Positions 5,771 through 9,703 of a DNA stretch of 9,703 nucleotides are shown in pieces. The first letter of the stretch is position 1; every line of letters begins with the position of its first letter. Origin of the DNA: Rhodothermales bacterium. Its GTDB lineage: Bacteria > Bacteroidota > Rhodothermia > Rhodothermales > VXPQ01. The stretch lies in contig JANQSQ010000605.1 in the NCBI GenBank assembly GCA_028283985.1, positions 1 to 9,703 of the forward strand, in the 5' to 3' direction. The notes under the pieces are model-generated. The model made no database searches, was not told the DNA's origin, and was given only the letters and a program-made list of their open reading frames with translations. The translations under genes were made by a program, and so were the position numbers.

Positions 5771-8083
5771 TTAACAGTCAGAGGGCCCCATATTAGGTCG
5801 CCAACTCAGCGATCTTTTTATGCTTGTCTGAAAACGCTCCCCGTGTTCATCGGAAAGGCCGAGCACGGTTATCTTATCCGGATTCGTCGCCAATTCCTCC
5901 AGGAGCGTTATCAAGCCCGGGTCGTCCAGTGCAATGGCCAATTCGATAGCTGCGGACAGAACGTTCGAATCGCTATATGAATTGATCTTGCCCCGAGTGG
6001 CCCAGGAGAGCGCGATGTCTTCTTCCAGAAAACGCCGGGTGGTGGCGATCAACAGGTTTCTGTTATCCTGCGATATATCCAGCCAGCCTCGTTTGTAATC
6101 GATTACCATGTAGGCCAGAATGTACAGTGCTGCGGGTGTTTTTTCAGATGGTTTTGCCGGTTGGGAGATGGATTCGGTTATCAATGGAATGCTCTGGTCG
6201 GGAAATTTCTTGAAGAGATATTCGCTGACTGTCCCAACGCATTTATAGTCGTACGCATCCAGTTTTACGAACAGTTTGACGATTTCGGCATCTCCAACGG
6301 AGATAGTAGCGCTTTCGAGGGCATTCTCTAAACTGTACCAGGCATTGGCGTTCGGGGCGTCCCAGTTTGGCTTTGCAGATTCGTTGGACATATGGAAGAA
6401 GGCACCTACTATCGCTGTGCGAAGCGTATCCCCTATTTGCGTCGGATCCGTTTCAGCCATTTTTTCCGCCTGCTCTACGGCTTTTAGTTGCAGGTCTCCG
6501 GTTTCGCCTTCCGTGATGGCTTGTATCGCCGCGACAAGTTCATCCTGCGAAAGAGGCGGGGCTTCCGGTTCGGGTTCCGGCGAGTATGCGTCCCCCGTTT
6601 CCCGGCGCGCATTCCACGCTTCCGACTCCGCTTTCCATCTCTTTCGTCGTTGCACATCTTCCCGGACGTATTCCGCTTCTGCTGCAGGGATACCGCGAGC
6701 GATCGCCTCCTCGCGGCTCGAAGCCAATGTTTCTACGATCTGCATCAGGTCCGGCTCGTCCAGGGCGAGTGCAAGGCCAATGGCTCCATCCAGGACCTGT
6801 CTTGCGCTCGCCAGTCCCCGAAAATCTTTCAAGCCTTCTCTTTCAAGAAATCGATGCGCCGTATTAACAAGCAGCGCCCTGTCATCGGAAGAAAGAGGTT
6901 CCTGAACGAGGCCGGCCAGATTGTGCAGACAGGCGCCTGCCAGCCGGGCATGCACATGCTTTCCGGAAAGCACATTGATAATCGGAACTACGCCGCGGTT
7001 GCCAAACACGCCAAGGTAGTTGAGACTCAACTGGTTTGAAGCTGCCAGCATTGCGATGATTTCAGGAGATCCGGTATTCCCGGCGAGATGGAAAACAGTT
7101 TCGGCCAATATTCCATGCACCCTGTCCCATGTATCCCGATAGTAGCCTGTTTCCAGGGCTTTTTCGGCCTCTTCATCGCCGGCGACTGCGCGGCGTTCCT
7201 GCAACCAGACGCGTTCATTCGCTCTTTCGTTCAACCAGGCCAAAATTTCTATTACAGCGGCCCTCGATTCGGGACCAATGTTTTCAGGATCACTGAAGCC
7301 CCTAAACCCTGGACTATTCCATCGAACGGCCGCGTGTATCGCCACAAGCAGTGCGTCAGGATCTTCTCCTTCCGCCCAGGTCGTGCGGATTTCCGCTGCA
7401 AGGTCCGCATCGGAATACCCGGCGTATTGTTTCAGCAAGGCTTCGGATAAGAATTCCCACGTTACGTACATACTGTAAAATTCGCCGCCAATGCTGAGCA
7501 CGCCGTCGATTACGGCGTTTTTCAATTCTTCTCCCATTTCACCGGGAGGAATGTGCATGGCCAGCCAGGCCGCCGTTTTCTGACGTGCTTGATTTCCTTG
7601 AAGGCGGCGGCCTTGCTCATCGTGGGAATTGATAGAAAGAATGTCCGCCGTCAACTCATCTTGGGAAAAGTGAGGTGGTAACGCGCAGGCCAGAAGACGG
7701 GAAAGGCTGTCCAGACGGGCATCGGGGGTTTCTCTTCTTGCGAAGTAGAAGTAGTTGACAAACGCCGCCGCATCGACGAGCACCTCGCGCAAGGCGTCGC
7801 TCATTTGCCCCGGCGGGATGCGGGCTGCCTGTGCAAGCGCTTCCTGTTGTACGGGATATTTTTCGCCCGTCACGATCGTGCGTATATCTCGCGCCAGTTC
7901 TTCCTGGGTAGGAAGTTCGGCCGCGGACGGATCATGTTCGGGGCAATCCGGCGCGGCGAATGTTTCCGTTTCCGGAGATGCGGCGGAATATGCGTCCTGT
8001 GAATATGCATCGAGTGCGCAGGCCACCAGAAAGATCGATGCGGCAAGCGCTGTAATCGCGATGCGGGTCCGGATGTGTTGCAT
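5771..8083 (-). CDS. Uncharacterised repeat-containing lipoprotein, paralogue 2 (770 aa)
   Basis: This is the upstream member of the tandem pair and is likewise of unknown family. The lipobox is LVAC (Cys22), with a hydrophobic core before it. Residues 31-110 are almost identical to the sister protein; the rest is clearly homologous but much more diverged, especially after about residue 470. The A-A-A-B-A-B module order is kept: A units at about 60-108, 139-195, 223-285 and 512-563, B units at about 338-472 and 598-745. A Pro/Glu-rich linker (SPEPEPEAPP, about 501-510) separates the two unequal halves; the sister has a shorter Pro/Glu linker there. Cysteines 47, 133, 615 and 770 align with the sister's; Cys385 is extra. 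The C-terminus is SWRPNMGPSDC. The ATG lies 35 bp after the stop of the helicase gene on the same strand. The upstream bases contain no Shine-Dalgarno, as for the sister gene. An envelope location is well supported; function is unknown. Confidence 0.88.
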   Translation of the reverse strand: MQHIRTRIAITALAASIFLVACALDAYSQDAYSAASPETETFAAPDCPEHDPSAAELPTQEELARDIRTIVTGEKYPVQQEALAQAARIPPGQMSDALREVLVDAAAFVNYFYFARRETPDARLDSLSRLLACALPPHFSQDELTADILSINSHDEQGRRLQGNQARQKTAAWLAMHIPPGEMGEELKNAVIDGVLSIGGEFYSMYVTWEFLSEALLKQYAGYSDADLAAEIRTTWAEGEDPDALLVAIHAAVRWNSPGFRGFSDPENIGPESRAAVIEILAWLNERANERVWLQERRAVAGDEEAEKALETGYYRDTWDRVHGILAETVFHLAGNTGSPEIIAMLAASNQLSLNYLGVFGNRGVVPIINVLSGKHVHARLAGACLHNLAGLVQEPLSSDDRALLVNTAHRFLEREGLKDFRGLASARQVLDGAIGLALALDEPDLMQIVETLASSREEAIARGIPAAEAEYVREDVQRRKRWKAESEAWNARRETGDAYSPEPEPEAPPLSQDELVAAIQAITEGETGDLQLKAVEQAEKMAETDPTQIGDTLRTAIVGAFFHMSNESAKPNWDAPNANAWYSLENALESATISVGDAEIVKLFVKLDAYDYKCVGTVSEYLFKKFPDQSIPLITESISQPAKPSEKTPAALYILAYMVIDYKRGWLDISQDNRNLLIATTRRFLEEDIALSWATRGKINSYSDSNVLSAAIELAIALDDPGLITLLEELATNPDKITVLGLSDEHGERFQTSIKRSLSWRPNMGPSDC
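7776..7990 (-). repeat. Near-identical N-terminal coding block, copy 2
   Basis: This is the partner of 5436-5650. The 63-bp identical core is 7928-7990, and the second block is 7776-7856 with one mismatch at 7826. It encodes about residues 32-103 of paralogue 2. The same 2340-bp offset also holds for a shorter conserved patch in the mid-gene B unit (6721-6760 against 4381-4420). Confidence 0.9.
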
Positions 8084-8118
8084 GGGTCGTCAGTCAGGTG
8101 AAGGATGCCTCTTCGGTT

Positions 8119-9702
8119 TCACAGTTTTATTCTTTCCAGATCCACTTTTCTTTTCTCGAATTCCGCGTGCAACCCCAGGTGCTTTAGTCCGCCATTGGTC
8201 AACCAATCCATACTATCCGGTTCGGTGGAACGAAGATCAAGTGTCACGGGCACGGCGTCTTGCAGCTTTCGCATGCGCTCGTTCGACCACAGCCGCTGAT
8301 CCAGCACCACGAACAACCCCTTGTCTTTTTCCGAACGGATAAGGCGTCCGAAACCCTGCCGCAGTTTCAGTTTTGTGGTGGGCCGGTAATATTTTTCCCA
8401 GAATGCATCGCCCATGCATTCCTGCCGGTGCGCTATAAGCGGATCGCCCAGATTCGGGTTGGGCAGGCGCACCACAATGACCTGCGAAAGCGTTGCGCCG
8501 GGAAAATCCACGCCGGTCCAGAATCGATCCACTCCGAAGAGCACGCTGTGCTCCGTAGCGCGGAATGCATTGATTTCGGCAAGGCTGCTTCCGTCCTGCA
8601 ACAAGGGATCGACGCCGTATCGCTCCAGCACGGGCTGCACCTGTTCGTAGATGTCGCGCATCTCTTCCGTACTGGTGAACAGCGCCAGCGTGCGCCCGTT
8701 CAGCGCCACGACCAGCCGGGCAAGAGCGCCTGCGGCCTCCTTGCGCCACCTGCTTTTTCGTTCCGTAGGGCTGTTGGACCAATAGGGTGGAATGGAATTG
8801 GTTACAAACCCCTTCACATTTTTGGCGTAATCGAAAGGCGAGGCGATACGCTCCGATGTATGCGCATCGAACGGAATGCCCAGATTATCGGAAAACAGAT
8901 CGAGACGGTCGTCCACGAACAAGGTCGCCGAGGTGAAAAGGGTGGTCGCATAATGCTTGTTGCATGTTTCTTTCAGGACCGCCGAGACGTCATAGGGAAT
9001 TTTTTGCAGCGTCCATCCCTCCCCGCGGAAGGTGCAGATATGTACGAAATTTTCCGAGGGATAATCGTTTGCGATTTCCGACGCCTCGAAACTCAGTTCC
9101 TTGGCGAATCGGATATACTTTACGATGCGCGCTTTTTCGCGTTGCATGCGCTTGTTTCCGGCATCCTCGTACAGTCCGCTTCGCAGCAGGGCGTCCCAGC
9201 ATGTAGCGATATGATCGAAGCGGACGGCCAGCGAGGACAGGTGTGTCCGGAAATGCTCTCCGACCGAGGAATGCATTGTGACCCATCGCCGGGTTTCCCG
9301 GTCAGGATAGTCCCCGGACACTTCGCCGATCACGTCCAGGAGGCCATGTATTTCCTCGCAAGCCGCGCGGATGGACTGCACATTCTGCAAGGCTTTTTCG
9401 AGCGGATCGTCCTCTGCTATGAGTTTCCCGGCCGCCTGCAACGATTTCGTAAACCGATCTTCCAGAATGTGCGCAAATCCGCGGCGGCGCTCGGAGCTTG
9501 CAATCCGTTGCAAAAACCGGCGCCGGATACGGTAGGTGGACAGGATCATGGTGGCGGCATTGCGCAAGTTGTCCGGAAATTGATCCGCTTCGTCGATCAG
9601 GCACACCTGCGCCGGTTCCTGTATCTGGCTGTCCATGAGAGGCAGTTTGTAGTGGTTCGTAACCACGATGTCCGCCTCGCGGGCTTTCTGCAGATGCCGG
9701 GG
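8119..9702 (-). CDS. Rad3/XPD/DinG-like superfamily 2 helicase, C-terminal part (5' end outside window)
   Basis: The frame is open to the right edge, so the N-terminus with the Walker A motif and any iron-sulfur cysteines is missing. The 527 codons present show, in order, VVTNHYKL (about 9643-9666) and the DEAD box of motif II in LIDEADQFPD (9583-9594 for DEAD). Next come FTSATLF (about 8920-8945), LALFTSTEEM (motif IV region, about 8665-8695) and GVDRFWTGVDFPG (motif V, about 8505-8545). Motif VI, QGFGRLIRS, is at about 8330-8358. VTNH before the DEAD box and QGFGRLIR are characteristic of the XPD/DinG branch of ATP-dependent 5'-3' DNA helicases. These act on R-loops, replication blocks and damaged DNA. 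The C-terminus ends with a short charged tail. It lies 35 bp upstream of the lipoprotein pair on the same strand, so co-transcription is possible although no functional link is evident. Whether it is DinG proper, YoaA-like or another subtype cannot be told from this part. Confidence 0.9.
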   Translation of the reverse strand, partial: PRHLQKAREADIVVTNHYKLPLMDSQIQEPAQVCLIDEADQFPDNLRNAATMILSTYRIRRRFLQRIASSERRRGFAHILEDRFTKSLQAAGKLIAEDDPLEKALQNVQSIRAACEEIHGLLDVIGEVSGDYPDRETRRWVTMHSSVGEHFRTHLSSLAVRFDHIATCWDALLRSGLYEDAGNKRMQREKARIVKYIRFAKELSFEASEIANDYPSENFVHICTFRGEGWTLQKIPYDVSAVLKETCNKHYATTLFTSATLFVDDRLDLFSDNLGIPFDAHTSERIASPFDYAKNVKGFVTNSIPPYWSNSPTERKSRWRKEAAGALARLVVALNGRTLALFTSTEEMRDIYEQVQPVLERYGVDPLLQDGSSLAEINAFRATEHSVLFGVDRFWTGVDFPGATLSQVIVVRLPNPNLGDPLIAHRQECMGDAFWEKYYRPTTKLKLRQGFGRLIRSEKDKGLFVVLDQRLWSNERMRKLQDAVPVTLDLRSTEPDSMDWLTNGGLKHLGLHAEFEKRKVDLERIKL

Positions 9703-9703
9703 G

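Noticed and set aside
5117..5980. Open frame of 287 codons on the + strand, opposite the lipoprotein genes
   Set aside because: It spans the junction of two well-supported - strand genes, has no recognisable domain, and its composition (Arg, Gly and Cys rich) is typical of an antisense shadow.
8237..8782. Open frame of 181 codons on the - strand inside the helicase gene in another phase
   Set aside because: It overlaps helicase motifs V and VI in a different frame, and its Ala/Arg/Gly-rich composition is that of an out-of-frame shadow.
1..9703. CRISPR array, tRNA, insertion sequence or attachment site
   Set aside because: No regularly spaced short repeats, tRNA-like cloverleaf, transposase motif or flanking direct repeats were found. 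The only long repeats are the coding similarities of the two lipoprotein genes.

Overview
The window is bacterial chromosomal DNA, gene-dense and moderately GC-rich. It holds six clear protein genes, two of them cut by the window edges. No tRNA, rRNA, CRISPR array, insertion sequence or transposase was seen. The two genes with signal peptides have typical Gram-negative-style lipoprotein leaders but no recognisable Shine-Dalgarno sequence. That is compatible with the Bacteroidota/Rhodothermota side of the tree, but the assignment is only a guess.

Left arm (+ strand). The window opens inside an ABC-F type ATPase gene, of which the second ATPase domain and the C-terminal coiled coil are present. 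Next comes a two-gene restriction-modification unit. Its first gene is an amino-methyltransferase with DPFSGIGTT and TSPPY motifs, of the N4-cytosine/N6-adenine kind. The second is a PD-(D/E)XK endonuclease that most resembles the XcyI/Cfr9I family (CCCGGG cutters). The methyltransferase stop codon and the endonuclease start codon abut (TAA|ATG), so the two are probably translated in sequence. The roughly 100 bp before the methyltransferase carry a small palindrome, a short ORF with a good ribosome binding site and several competing starts. This looks like a control region.

Right arm (- strand). Three genes run leftwards with gaps of only 35 and 30 bp: a Rad3/XPD/DinG-like superfamily 2 helicase (cut by the right edge), then two tandem paralogous lipoproteins of 770 and 767 residues. 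The paralogues match no family I recognise. They share lipobox signal peptides, nearly identical first ~110 residues, an internal repeat plan A-A-A-B-A-B predicted to be all-helical, matching cysteines and the same C-terminal tail (SWRPxMGxSDC). They are the most novel content of the window. The endonuclease gene and the second lipoprotein gene converge on a roughly 100 bp gap with no convincing terminator.

Functionally, the restriction-modification pair is a self-contained defence unit. The helicase probably acts in DNA repair or recombination. The lipoproteins would act in the cell envelope, and nothing in the sequence ties them directly to the defence genes.
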